Assembly: GCF_900115105.1 (NCBI RefSeq)
Contig: NZ_FOYP01000001.1
Coordinates: 2,258,097 to 2,322,096 of the forward strand
Source of the DNA: Yoonia tamlensis
GTDB lineage: Bacteria; Pseudomonadota; Alphaproteobacteria; Rhodobacterales; Rhodobacteraceae
Direction: 5' to 3'
Length of the DNA stretch: 64,000 nucleotides
This document shows positions 27,888-36,638 of the stretch, one piece after another. The number at the start of each line of letters is the position of its first letter. The stretch's first letter is position 1. The translations under genes were made by a program, and so were the position numbers. Under the pieces are notes generated by a model. That model made no database searches. It had not been told where the DNA came from and saw nothing but the letters and a program-made list of their open reading frames with translations.

Positions 27888-28313
27888 ATGGAAAAGAAAT
27901 ATCATGGGAGATGTCTTTGCGGCGAGGTCACATATGTTGCAGTGGGGCCGCCAGTCGTCGTTGCACAATGCCATTGTGAAGAATGCCGCCGACTGAGCGG
28001 AACAGGCCACACTGTGGGAGCCATGTTCAGTTCGGATGCCGTTTTCCTTAGCGGAAAACTAAGTCAGTTCAGTTATTTGTCTGACAACCGCTCACAGGTT
28101 ACGAAAGCTTTTTGTGCCGATTGTGGTAGCCCCATTTACGGGAAGAACACACGAATACCTAATCATCTGACACTGAGCCTTGGCACGATGGATGATGCCG
28201 AAGGGCTGGACATTGAAGTCGTGATATTTGAGCGCGACAAGCAACATTGGGATCAGCTTGGGAAGGATGTTATCTCTTTTGCGACACAGCCTGACTGGAA
28301 ACCTGAAGGCTGA
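27888..28313 (+). CDS. GFA family protein (CENP-V/GFA zinc domain)
   Basis: A 141-residue protein with the Zn-binding pattern of glutathione-dependent formaldehyde-activating enzyme-like proteins: CLCGEV (residues 9-14), CHCEECRRLSG (28-38) and CADCGSP (about 76-82). It lacks the long C-terminal part of true Gfa, so a detoxification role is only inferred. It stands alone between repeats. Confidence 0.88.
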   Translation: MEKKYHGRCLCGEVTYVAVGPPVVVAQCHCEECRRLSGTGHTVGAMFSSDAVFLSGKLSQFSYLSDNRSQVTKAFCADCGSPIYGKNTRIPNHLTLSLGTMDDAEGLDIEVVIFERDKQHWDQLGKDVISFATQPDWKPEG

Positions 28314-28478
28314 GCGGCGTTTTGCGAAGTGCTATTTCTGACGTCCGCTGACTGTGAGTTCGCTTGTGATGATATTTTGCAGCCGCAGCGAATGGCTAGT
28401 TCGACGGGCCGCACCGCATCATCTAATATCTTCGGTGGACGGCGGCTTTGGGCCGTCCCTTACGAACGGCCCGAAGGT

Positions 28479-29111
28479 TTAGATTTCAATAGCCTCCGAA
28501 ATTGCCAAGGCGTCATCAAGCTCAACACCAAGATATCGCACTGTGCTGTCCATCTTGGTGTGACCCAGCAACAATTGAACGGCACGCAGATTGCCTGTCT
28601 TCTTGTAAATCTGTGTAACCTTCGTCCGTCGCATTGAATGCGTGCCAGAAGCTGTAACTTCCAAACCGATGGACCCAACCCAGTCCCGCACGATCCGTGC
28701 ATATTGACGCGTTGAGATGTGCAGGCGCCCGTGGAAACGTCCAGGCCAGAGAAATTCGGACCCGACCATCAGGGGGGCTTCCATCCACTTTGCGACCGAT
28801 GCCTGCGTGCCTTCCGAAATTTCAAACCGAACCGGTTTTTGGGTTTTGCTTTGCAGTACGGATGCACGCGCTTTGATCTGCCCTGACGCCATTCCATCTG
28901 CGACTTTCATCCGGACGAGATCACAGCCGCGCAATTTACTGTCGATAGCCAGATTGAACGGGGCAAGGTCTCGATGGTTTTCCGTCAACTCGAGCCGCAC
29001 GCGTATTGCCCAGACATGCTTGGGCTTCAGTGGGAGCTTTTGACCGACTATACGTCCTTTGTTCCAAGCGGGTCGAAGCGCACGAATGGCCGGTAAGTTC
29101 GGTGTTTGCAT
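28479..29111 (-). CDS. Tyrosine-type site-specific recombinase/integrase (short)
   Basis: A 210-residue catalytic-domain recombinase. The active-site residues are visible: Arg61 in KLRGCDLV, a Lys near 89-92 in the beta-hairpin, His158 and Arg161 in THSMRRT, His184 in LLLGHTK and the nucleophile Tyr193 in VRYLG. It has only a short N-terminal region instead of a full core-binding domain, as in a group of stand-alone short proteobacterial integrases. It may have mobilised part of this island. Confidence 0.88.
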   Translation of the reverse strand: MQTPNLPAIRALRPAWNKGRIVGQKLPLKPKHVWAIRVRLELTENHRDLAPFNLAIDSKLRGCDLVRMKVADGMASGQIKARASVLQSKTQKPVRFEISEGTQASVAKWMEAPLMVGSEFLWPGRFHGRLHISTRQYARIVRDWVGSIGLEVTASGTHSMRRTKVTQIYKKTGNLRAVQLLLGHTKMDSTVRYLGVELDDALAISEAIEI

Positions 29112-29433
29112 GATGGATCCTCCGATCCGCCATATCCTCCCATAGCGAAAACCAGACGTTGACGTCGCACTATATCATATGGATGTGCAAATGCAGCTAA
29201 GGTCCGAAAGGAGCCCACATCTACGTTTTTCTGTGTCGCGGCGAATGCCTGCTTTCGGACCGAAGCAATAAAGAAATCGGAAAAATTAAGTGAGGTGAAG
29301 TTGAAAGGACTATGTAGTGGGAGTGCTTTGTCGAATTCCTGAGTGAATACATACAGGTGTAGCTGACGAAAAAGGTTGTGACGGCGAAAGCAGAGGGCAA
29401 AGCTAAGCGATACTTTGACGATAAGAGCGTTAA
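29112..29433. other. Non-coding stretch
   Basis: No gene is seen. It holds an AT-rich stretch and a GCGGCGAATGCCTGCTTTCGG unit (29239-29259) of the dispersed repeat. Confidence 0.35.
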
Positions 29434-30351
29434 CTATGCTTGTTCAGATCCTTCCCAAATCGGTGATTTGGACAAGCGATCGAGCAAAAAATCCATGAAA
29501 ACGCGCACCTTTGCGGAAAGAACATTTGTCTTGGGATACACAAGCCAAATCGCTGTTCGGGTGGCCATTTCAAACTCTGGCAGAACCCGAACAAGGCTGC
29601 CGTTCGCGATTTCGCTGTAAACGCTCCAACACGAGTTGATAGAAATTCCGGCCCCTGCGAGTGTTGCAATTTTCTGGCTTAATCCGTCATCTAGGATCAG
29701 ACGGCTGCATGCTGCACGCGGATCAAACACGGCGGTCTGGCCGTCCTGCCCGATAAGCGGACGGGCGGCTTGTTCGCGAAAGGCGATCAGATGATGTGCT
29801 GCGAGGTCATCGGGATGCGTGGGCGCGCCGTGCTTTTCTAGATACGCTGGGGATGCGCAAAGAATGCGTTTATCATCGGCAAGCTTGCGCCCCTTTAGGT
29901 TTGAATCTGTCAATTCAGAATTGCGTAACGCCAAATCAAAGCTCCCCTCGATGAGGTCGAATTGAACGTCAGACAGGCGCAGATCAAGCGTCACATCGGG
30001 ATGAGCCGCGAGGAAATCTGGCAGGATTGGTACAACATGAAGCTGGGCAAACGTGCTTGGCGCAGTAAACCGCAAAGTGCCTGTCGCGGTTGGTTTACCG
30101 TTACCAAGGGCTGCCAACCCCGCGTCTGTCTGCTGCAAAATTTCGCGCGCAAAGGGGAGAAACTCCGCCCCCTCAAGCGACAGCGCCACTTTGCGGGTGG
30201 AGCGTCGTAACAGATCTGCACCAACCTCATTCTCAAGCTTTGCCAGGCGGGCGCTGGCGACTGCAGGCGCAAGGCCCAGTTCACGACCTGCGGCACTGAT
30301 GTTCAGCTTTTCAGCCGCGAGAACAAAGAGCCGAAGCCCGTCGGTATCCAT
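29434..30351 (-). CDS. LysR family transcriptional regulator
   Basis: A 305-residue regulator from ATG 30351 (MDTDGLRLFVLAAEKLNISAAGRELG), with a winged HTH (residues 1-60; recognition helix APAVASARLAKLENE) and a substrate-binding domain of the CrgA-like subgroup. A longer start at 30396 would run into the divergent promoter region. It is divergent from the LLM-SDR-MDR genes and probably controls them. Confidence 0.9.
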   Translation of the reverse strand: MDTDGLRLFVLAAEKLNISAAGRELGLAPAVASARLAKLENEVGADLLRRSTRKVALSLEGAEFLPFAREILQQTDAGLAALGNGKPTATGTLRFTAPSTFAQLHVVPILPDFLAAHPDVTLDLRLSDVQFDLIEGSFDLALRNSELTDSNLKGRKLADDKRILCASPAYLEKHGAPTHPDDLAAHHLIAFREQAARPLIGQDGQTAVFDPRAACSRLILDDGLSQKIATLAGAGISINSCWSVYSEIANGSLVRVLPEFEMATRTAIWLVYPKTNVLSAKVRVFMDFLLDRLSKSPIWEGSEQA

Positions 30352-30456
30352 CACATTATATCCCATTTCCGAATTCTGAATTGAAATTTGAGGCATTTAT
30401 ACACTTTTATAAACGTGTATGCCAGTCTGGGAAACGTCAGGAAAACGAGACTGCAC

Positions 30457-31425
30457 ATGAACGACGCCGCCCTTAATGCTGGGTTCCCCAAGTTGAACCG
30501 CGCATATAACACTGTCTTCAAACCCAATCGTCTAGGCATTGGGTTGGTCGTGCCGATTGCGAATTATGCTCAATCCGAGGTGCCTGACATGTCAGGGCAT
30601 ATCGAGCGCGCGCAGCTTGCCGAGGCGCTTGGGTTTTCGGCGCTATGGCTGCGCGACGTGCCGTTTAATGTGCCCAGTTTTGGGGATGCTGGGCAGATGT
30701 ATGATCCGTTTGTCTATCTGGGCGCACTGGCCGCGACGACGCGCACCATCGCACTTGGGATCGCCAGCGTTGTGCTGCCCTTGCGCCACCCTGCACATGT
30801 TGCGAAAGCGGCGACAACGACTGATACGCTGTCTGGTGGGCGGCTTTTGCTAGGCGTTGCTTCGGGGGATCGGCCTGACGAATACCCAGCGTTGAACATG
30901 ACCTACCCAGATCGCGGCGAACGGTTTCGCGAGAGTGTTGACTATATCAACGCTGCTTCACGAGACTACCCGCAGTTTCAAAATGGCGCGGGCGTTTTGA
31001 CGGGTGGCATTGATATGCTGCCAAAGCCGACCGCAGATCACATCCCGCTGCTAATCACGGGTGGTAGCCAACAGTCGCCCGAATGGGTGGCGCAGAATGG
31101 CGATGGATGGATGACCTATCCGCGCGAAGCGCACACCCAAGGACGCGTTGTCGCACAGTATCGCCAGCAGATATCAAGCACAGGCGGAATGGACAAACCT
31201 GTAATGCAGTCACTTTATGTTGACGTTTTAGGTGACGCTAACGCACCAGCAAAACCTATCCATCTCGGATTTCAATCGGGTACGCGGTTTCTGCGCAGCT
31301 ATCTCGCCGAAATCCAATCGCTCGGAATCAACCATGTCGCGCTGAACCTACGGTTCAATGGCGCGGATATCGAAACCACGTTAAAGCGGTTGGCAGATGA
31401 TATTCTGCCCGACTTTGCACAGTAA
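30457..31425 (+). CDS. LLM-class flavin-dependent oxidoreductase (luciferase-like), copy 2
   Basis: A 322-residue TIM-barrel flavoprotein, paralogous to the 22184-23155 gene (shared blocks LWLRDVP, PSFGDAGQ, LSGGRLLLG and SGDRP-EYP). The ATG at 30457 aligns with the paralogue; the earlier ATG at 30388 adds 23 residues lacking in it. It is the first gene of a rightward LLM-SDR run divergent from lysR. Substrate unknown; the family oxidises or reduces aldehydes, alkanesulfonates and similar small molecules. Confidence 0.9.
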   Translation: MNDAALNAGFPKLNRAYNTVFKPNRLGIGLVVPIANYAQSEVPDMSGHIERAQLAEALGFSALWLRDVPFNVPSFGDAGQMYDPFVYLGALAATTRTIALGIASVVLPLRHPAHVAKAATTTDTLSGGRLLLGVASGDRPDEYPALNMTYPDRGERFRESVDYINAASRDYPQFQNGAGVLTGGIDMLPKPTADHIPLLITGGSQQSPEWVAQNGDGWMTYPREAHTQGRVVAQYRQQISSTGGMDKPVMQSLYVDVLGDANAPAKPIHLGFQSGTRFLRSYLAEIQSLGINHVALNLRFNGADIETTLKRLADDILPDFAQ

Positions 31426-31437
31426 AGGAAAATTGAA

Positions 31438-32226
31438 ATGACCAAGACAATATTGATCACAGGTGCGACCGACGGCATCGGCCTTTTGACCGCGAAAATG
31501 CTGGCGGCACAGGGCCACTTGATCCTGATGCACGGACGCAATGCCGACAAACTGGCGGCAGCGGCGAAAGAGGTTGGCGGAAAATCCGAGACCTACCTCG
31601 CTGATCTGACGCGGCTTGGGGAGGTCACTGCGATGGCCGATGAAATCTTGGAACGCCACAAAACCCTTGATGTGCTGATCAACAACGCAGGTATTTTCAA
31701 AACCGCTGAAACGCGCACGCCCGACGGTTTGGATATCCGTTTTATGGTGAACAGCTTTGCGCCATATGTCCTGACCAATCGGCTGTTGCCGATCATCCCG
31801 AAATCGGGCCGCGTCGTGAACCTTTCTTCCGCCGCACAAGCACCCGTTGATCTGGCTGCAATGGCTGGCAAGGGCCATTTGGGGGACGGGACTGCCTATG
31901 CACAAAGCAAGCTCGCGATTACTGTTTGGAGCCGTGAAATGGCGCGCGCATTGCCCGATGGTCCTGTGATCGTCGCGGTGAATCCTGGATCGTTACTGGC
32001 TTCTAAAATGGTAAAGGAAGGGTATGGAATCGCAGGCAACGACCTTGCCATCGGTGCAGACATCCTTTGCGAAGCCTCCCTTGATGCATCGTTCGCAGAC
32101 GCATCAGGCAAATATTTCGACAATGACGCAGGACAATTCGCAAACCCCCATGCCGCGGCCCTCGACGTTGATCACTCCTCGTCAATTATGCAGGAAATGA
32201 CCCGCATCATCGCCTCAATTGCATAG
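31438..32226 (+). CDS. Short-chain dehydrogenase/reductase
   Basis: A 262-residue Rossmann oxidoreductase: cofactor motif TGATDGIG (about residues 8-15), NNAG near 82, catalytic Ser in NLSSAAQAPV and YAQSK (Tyr/Lys of the YxxxK motif, about 155-159). It starts 12 bases after the LLM gene (AAGGAAAAT ribosome site), so it is in the same operon. Substrate cannot be read. Confidence 0.9.
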   Translation: MTKTILITGATDGIGLLTAKMLAAQGHLILMHGRNADKLAAAAKEVGGKSETYLADLTRLGEVTAMADEILERHKTLDVLINNAGIFKTAETRTPDGLDIRFMVNSFAPYVLTNRLLPIIPKSGRVVNLSSAAQAPVDLAAMAGKGHLGDGTAYAQSKLAITVWSREMARALPDGPVIVAVNPGSLLASKMVKEGYGIAGNDLAIGADILCEASLDASFADASGKYFDNDAGQFANPHAAALDVDHSSSIMQEMTRIIASIA

Positions 32227-32320
32227 AAAAACCGAATACTGAATTCCAAACTCTCTCATTTATATAGAAAGAAGATGGGAATAGATCGGGGGGTATCATT
32301 CATCCTTTGGAGTATCCCCG

Positions 32321-33307
32321 ATGAAAGCCATGATCCTGAACACCTACGGCGAAACCGCAGCATTCGAGGCAGCAGACCTGCCAACGCCAACCGCAAAAGC
32401 GGGCCACGTTGTCATCAAGGTTGCCGCAACAAGCGTGAACACCGTCGACACGATGATCCGTATTATGGGCAGCGACTTGCCGTTGTCCCCTGCATTGCCT
32501 GCCGTTTTGGGTATGGATTTCGCGGGCACGATTACCCAGCTTGGCGACGGCGTCACAGGCTTTGCGATTGGCGACGAGGTTTACGGTTGCGCAGGCGGCT
32601 TGGCCGATCTGCAAGGCGCACTGGCCGAATTCATGGTGGTCGACACGCAGTTGATCGCGCTGAAGCCAAAGTCGATTTCAATGCGTAAAGCGGCAGCATT
32701 ACCACTCGTTGCGATCACCGCCTACGAGGGCTTGGTGCGTGCTGGCGTTAAGTCCGGTCAAAAGGTTCTTGTGCAGGGCGGCGCTGGTGGCGTGGGTCAC
32801 GTAGCGGTTCAGCTCGCAAAGCATTTTGGTGCTGATGTTTATGCGACAATCAGTGGTGAAAAGACAGCGCAGATCATCAAAGGTTACGGTGCTGTGCCAA
32901 TCAACTACCGCAGTGAAACTGTCGAAGACTACGTTGCAGCACATACAAACGGCGCTGGTTTTGACGTTGTTTATGACACTGTTGGCGGGGCGAATATGGC
33001 CAATTCCTTTGCGGCAGCAGCCTTGAACGCGCAGGTCGTCACAACAAGCTCCATGCTTGAAGTCGACCTATCGACGGCACACTTCAAAGGCCTGTCGTTG
33101 CATGTTGTGTTCATGCTGATCCCGATGCTGCACAATTACAAACGCGACGTGCATGGCGATATCCTTGCGAAACTCGCAGCCATCATAGACGCGGGCGATT
33201 TAAAGCCGCTTCTTGATGACCAAGCGTTTGGTTTTGCAGAAGTTGGCAACGCATACGCGCATCTTTCCAGCGGCAAAGCAGTTGGTAAAGTCGTCGTTGA
33301 TGTCTAG
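32321..33307 (+). CDS. MDR-superfamily oxidoreductase (zinc-free, quinone-reductase-like)
   Basis: A 328-residue NADPH-dependent medium-chain reductase. An N-terminal GroES-like domain (about residues 25-130) is followed by a Rossmann domain with GGAGGVGHVAVQLA (about 151-164). The Cys/His ligands of catalytic zinc are missing, as in quinone or enoyl reductases. It follows the SDR gene by 94 bases in the same direction. Confidence 0.89.
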   Translation: MKAMILNTYGETAAFEAADLPTPTAKAGHVVIKVAATSVNTVDTMIRIMGSDLPLSPALPAVLGMDFAGTITQLGDGVTGFAIGDEVYGCAGGLADLQGALAEFMVVDTQLIALKPKSISMRKAAALPLVAITAYEGLVRAGVKSGQKVLVQGGAGGVGHVAVQLAKHFGADVYATISGEKTAQIIKGYGAVPINYRSETVEDYVAAHTNGAGFDVVYDTVGGANMANSFAAAALNAQVVTTSSMLEVDLSTAHFKGLSLHVVFMLIPMLHNYKRDVHGDILAKLAAIIDAGDLKPLLDDQAFGFAEVGNAYAHLSSGKAVGKVVVDV

Positions 33308-34092
33308 TTCTATGGCAATGATCAAGCATTAAGAAAACAGGCGCGGCGGAGCTCCAATTTCCCCGCGCCTTCCCAAATGTACCCCCTTTTGACACCGAGA
33401 AAGCAGTCATCAGAACCAGCGCAGCGAAATGGCGCTTTGTCTTCCAAAGCAGTCATCCACTGTGGCAAAAATTCTGCAACTTGCACCATTGGCCGCTTTT
33501 GGGAAGCTGCAACGGAGCAGTTGATAGCGACGCCGATGTCAGCTGGGCTATCAGCATCAATTGCAAAGCCACAGTAACGCTATTCGCCGCGATCTTAACC
33601 ATCACCCAAGCCCTCGATTGCGGCACGCCTTTGCATCAGGCTGTGAAACATTGACCGCCACCCCGCCCATGTGCAACACAACTGCATCACGCAGTGAAGT
33701 GTTGCGAAATTTTTCACTGCAAAACAATGGGTTACAAAGTCTGCTGGGAATGCCACCACCCCAGCCAGCTCATATCTCACTGATATATCATGATAATTTG
33801 CCTTTGAATTACTCCGTTATTTCAGAGGGGAATGGATGTGGCTTGTCGGTTCGAGACACTTATTGCGGCGTATATGCGGGCTCTTAGGTCGCTCGTCTCT
33901 CAGCGTAGGGTTTGGCGGGTGCTTTATTGACCGCATTGCATCAAAGCGTCACGCAATTCTCAGACCGGTTTGCTGTTCTTGCATGTGATGGCTGTGCCGC
34001 ACGGCGCTGCACGGTGGCGGCGGCCGTTCCGAGAGCAGATCAATTGCCATGAGGCCGCTTAATACTGGTCTAAATGGGTTGTTGAGACCTGC
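33308..34092. other. Gene-free scar region inside the island
   Basis: About 785 bases with no supportable gene. It includes a GCAGCGAAATGGCGCTTTG repeat unit (33421-33439), an att-like core at 33748-33768 and the palindromic TGATATATCA near 33781-33790. It is probably decayed mobile-element sequence. Confidence 0.5.
33748..33768 (+). repeat. att-like core matching the 3' end of tRNA-Gln
   Basis: Of 21 bases from GAATGCCACC to CCCAGCCAG, 19 match the 3' end of the tRNA-Gln at 13454 (T-arm through CCA). It lies 325 bases from a truncated serine recombinase. This is consistent with an internal attachment-site scar. Confidence 0.5.
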
Positions 34093-34554
34093 TTATAGGC
34101 TGCCAAGAAGGGTGCGTTGCGCATTCCAGTCGGCGGGGACACCATTGGTTTTGAGCCACTCCGATGTAATAGCAACAGGCTGCATACCGCTGGTGATCTT
34201 GGCCAGGAGATCCGGTGCCAGAAAAGCCAGCGTGATCATCGCCTTGAAGTGACGCTTGCTGATGCCAGCCTGCGTCGTAACCTGATTGATGGTCGCGCCA
34301 CCGACAATTTGCTGATACCAGCGGCGCGCGCCGTTGACGTTGCGCAGCAGTGTCGCATCAAGTTGCGCCGTCTCTGCGCCGATAATCATGCGCGTTTCAA
34401 CGCCGCGCCGTTTGAGCGTCAGCGTCTCTGCCCACGCAAGCGCATCCGGTGTTAACTGACGTGGCTGAGGCACCAGAGCAGTGCTGAGTTCCGCGGCGGG
34501 CGCATCTGCAAGCAGCGAGGCGACAAATTGCGAGTCCGTAATGCGCTTGCGCAT
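34093..34554 (-). pseudogene. Serine site-specific recombinase, C-terminal remnant
   Basis: A 153-residue open frame matching the C-terminal tail of large serine recombinases of alphaproteobacteria: GARRWYQQIVGG, the HTH ATINQVTTQAGISKRHFKAM, LAFLAPDLLAKITSG and a final PADWNAQRTLLGSL. The N-terminal catalytic domain is absent and a stop lies 12 codons upstream. It is a dead remnant of an element integrated near the att-like core at 33748. Confidence 0.7.
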
Positions 34555-34640
34555 CGGGTAAGTGACCTGCTCTCCAATTTTCCTCTATCCGTCGGACAGT
34601 CCTTGGGTTTGGTGGCGGGTGCAGACAGAAATTACCCCAC

Positions 34641-34715
34641 TAGGGGCGTTAAGATGCGCATGAGTACCCCCCCTTGATTGGCATCACTTTAATTGCGCGG
34701 TTTTCGGTGGCGGGA
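34641..34715. repeat. Copy B of the duplicated prophage-leader segment
   Basis: This matches 13905-14002: the same ACTAGGG-motif, ribosome site and first codons (MRIL-PLVG), then a stop, then GCGCGGTTTT-GGTGG. The small membrane-protein gene is thus present here only as a broken start. Confidence 0.5.
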
Positions 34716-34792
34716 GCGAAGCAAACCCTGCGCGGATCTTCGAGGCGGCGTAGCGGCATGAATCCGCGGCCGATCAACTAACCTGGCCAACG

Positions 34793-35191
34793 TTATCCAA
34801 TTGAACGCGTGATCATTACACCTGCCCAAGCAGCGAATCCTGTCAATGCGCCGCCCCAGATGGTGTCGACGACGACTTGTTCAATCGACCAATCGCGTAG
34901 CGTTGCGTAATTCGTGAACTCATAGGTACCGTAAGCAAAAAGCCCTAAGGCAATGCCACCGATCAGGGCTGCCATCGGATCACCTGCGCGCAGTGCGGGG
35001 ACTGATACAAACCACAAAACGCCAGCGATGTATCCCAAATAAAAGACGGCGGCTGGCCCCACGCGAAAAGGGTCTGCAAAAAGATGGGCGACGTGACGCT
35101 CGAACACAGGTTTGACAATCAGGCGCAGGCCAAGTGCGTCAGCTACAAAGAATATTACCGCAGTGCAAACGTAGAGAAACAGGATGTTCAT
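34793..35191 (-). CDS. DUF2177 family membrane protein
   Basis: A 132-residue inner-membrane protein with four membrane segments (begins MNILFLYVCTAVIFFVADAL; ends near VVVDTIWGGALTGFAAW, a typical DUF2177 terminus). ATG 35191 overlaps the stop of the TspO-like gene (ATGA). It is the last gene of the six-gene operon that starts at the FAD oxidoreductase. Function unknown. Confidence 0.87.
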   Translation of the reverse strand: MNILFLYVCTAVIFFVADALGLRLIVKPVFERHVAHLFADPFRVGPAAVFYLGYIAGVLWFVSVPALRAGDPMAALIGGIALGLFAYGTYEFTNYATLRDWSIEQVVVDTIWGGALTGFAAWAGVMITRSIG

Positions 35192-35904
35192 GTACTTGGT
35201 CTTTCTGTGAATGAAAATTTGGTACGAAGCGCCAACGCCGCGATGCCAAAGGTGGCCAGTGCGATCACCGGCCAATTTGTGTTGGATGAGTTTTGAACGA
35301 TGACACCGACCAATGCCCAAATGACCGCTGCGGGGTAACCCCACTCGCGCGGTCGGGCTGATTGCACGGCAAGCGCAACAGCCAATACGCCTATAAGACA
35401 GATGATAGCTGCGGCTTGCGCTGAAAAGACCCCATACCCCCCAAGCAAAACGCCGATTGCCACTCCGGAGGCTGCGGTCAGCCAACCAGCGTAAAGCGCG
35501 ACGGGCCGCACTTGCAACCACGGTTGGAGATTGCCTGCGCGCAACACGGCAAGGATTGCTAGCGCGGCCATCGCCACAATCATGATCGTGGCCAAAATTG
35601 GTGCTGAATTTGCGGCGGCAATCCAGAATGTGCCGATAATCAAGCTGCCCGCCAAAGGCATGCGCATGGCGTTCCATCCCGGATCATTGGGTGCCCGCCA
35701 AAGCCCGTATCCCGCGCCGAGGACAAGCCAAAAATAGATAATTCCCCAGATCGAAAACGCGTAGCTGGCAGGCTGAACGGGAGGGTCGATTTGAGGGATT
35801 GGAAACTGAAACGGGGTAAAACCGTTGAAGCCGACGCTGGCCAAAGGTGACAGGACGAATGTCAGCGTGAAAAACAACACTACCAAAGCAAGTTTATTTC
35901 TCAT
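35188..35904 (-). CDS. TspO/MBR-like tryptophan-rich membrane protein
   Basis: A 238-residue membrane protein with about seven segments. The block PPVQPASYAFSIWGIIYFW (about residues 40-58) is the signature of the extended TspO/MBR-like group. In Rhodobacter, TspO is a known outer-membrane sensor that tunes photopigment genes; this longer relative may differ. ATG 35904 overlaps the SDR stop (ATGA); the longer start at 35940 is rejected. Confidence 0.8.
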   Translation of the reverse strand: MRNKLALVVLFFTLTFVLSPLASVGFNGFTPFQFPIPQIDPPVQPASYAFSIWGIIYFWLVLGAGYGLWRAPNDPGWNAMRMPLAGSLIIGTFWIAAANSAPILATIMIVAMAALAILAVLRAGNLQPWLQVRPVALYAGWLTAASGVAIGVLLGGYGVFSAQAAAIICLIGVLAVALAVQSARPREWGYPAAVIWALVGVIVQNSSNTNWPVIALATFGIAALALRTKFSFTERPST

Positions 35905-36638
35905 TGGGTTAACCTTTTGGTGAGAGGCAATGCCGCCCAATAAGGAAGGGCGCTAAGCAACTTTAAGCTCCATGTAAGACGCCGGGGGAAATGCACTTCA
36001 AAATGCTTTGCCTCTAGCCCCTTGATGATCGCGTTTGCTGCACTTTGCGGCGTAACGATTGCGGGCATATGGAACGTGTTGCGTTGTGTCAGTCTTGTGT
36101 CGACAAAACCGGGATTGATAAGCCGGACATCAACGCGACCCGAAAGTTCGGCACGTAGCGATTCCGCTAGATTGATGACCCCAGCTTTGGTCGCCGAATA
36201 GATCTGACCCTGAGGTAACCCAATATAACCAGCCACAGACCCGCATAGTGCAAGCTGCCCACCTGTTCGCAACAGCGCTGGGGCGACTTGTGCGATGTGG
36301 AAGCTGCCAGTCAGATTGGTGGTCACGATCTGTGCCGCCATACCGGGATCAAGGTCTGCGACCTTGCCCGGATCATAGATGGCCGCTAGATGCACGATAC
36401 GATCTATATGGCCGATTTTACCGACTTCGTCAGCAGCAGCGTCAATGCTTGCTCGATCTGACACATCGACCGCGATCGGAATGTGCTCTTCTCCAAGCTC
36501 TGCCGCGAGGTCTTTCAGCCTATCTAGCGAACGCGCGGACAATATCAGACGCGCGCCGCGCCGCGCCCATTCGCGGGCCAAAGCCGCGCCGATGCCATCG
36601 CTGGCACCGATGATCCAGATGGTTTCACGTTCAGGCAT
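35901..36638 (-). CDS. Short-chain dehydrogenase/reductase
   Basis: A 245-residue SDR: cofactor motif GASDGIG (about residues 10-16), HLAAIYD (NNAG equivalent), catalytic Ser in CGSVAGY and YSATK (Tyr/Lys, about 145-149). ATG 36638 overlaps the CFA synthase gene by 8 bases. Conserved position next to CFA-family genes in Rhodobacterales sigma-E operons suggests a role in modifying membrane lipids, but the substrate is unknown. Confidence 0.9.
   Translation of the reverse strand: MPERETIWIIGASDGIGAALAREWARRGARLILSARSLDRLKDLAAELGEEHIPIAVDVSDRASIDAAADEVGKIGHIDRIVHLAAIYDPGKVADLDPGMAAQIVTTNLTGSFHIAQVAPALLRTGGQLALCGSVAGYIGLPQGQIYSATKAGVINLAESLRAELSGRVDVRLINPGFVDTRLTQRNTFHMPAIVTPQSAANAIIKGLEAKHFEVHFPRRLTWSLKLLSALPYWAALPLTKRLTQ

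Noticed and set aside
33781-33790. TGATATATCA palindrome as an operator
   Set aside because: AT-rich short palindrome in a gene-free scar, no gene start nearby to regulate.
35191-35677. N-terminal extension of the DUF2177 gene to 35677
   Set aside because: It lies antisense-frame inside the TspO-like gene; the ATG at 35191 overlaps the previous stop and fits the operon.
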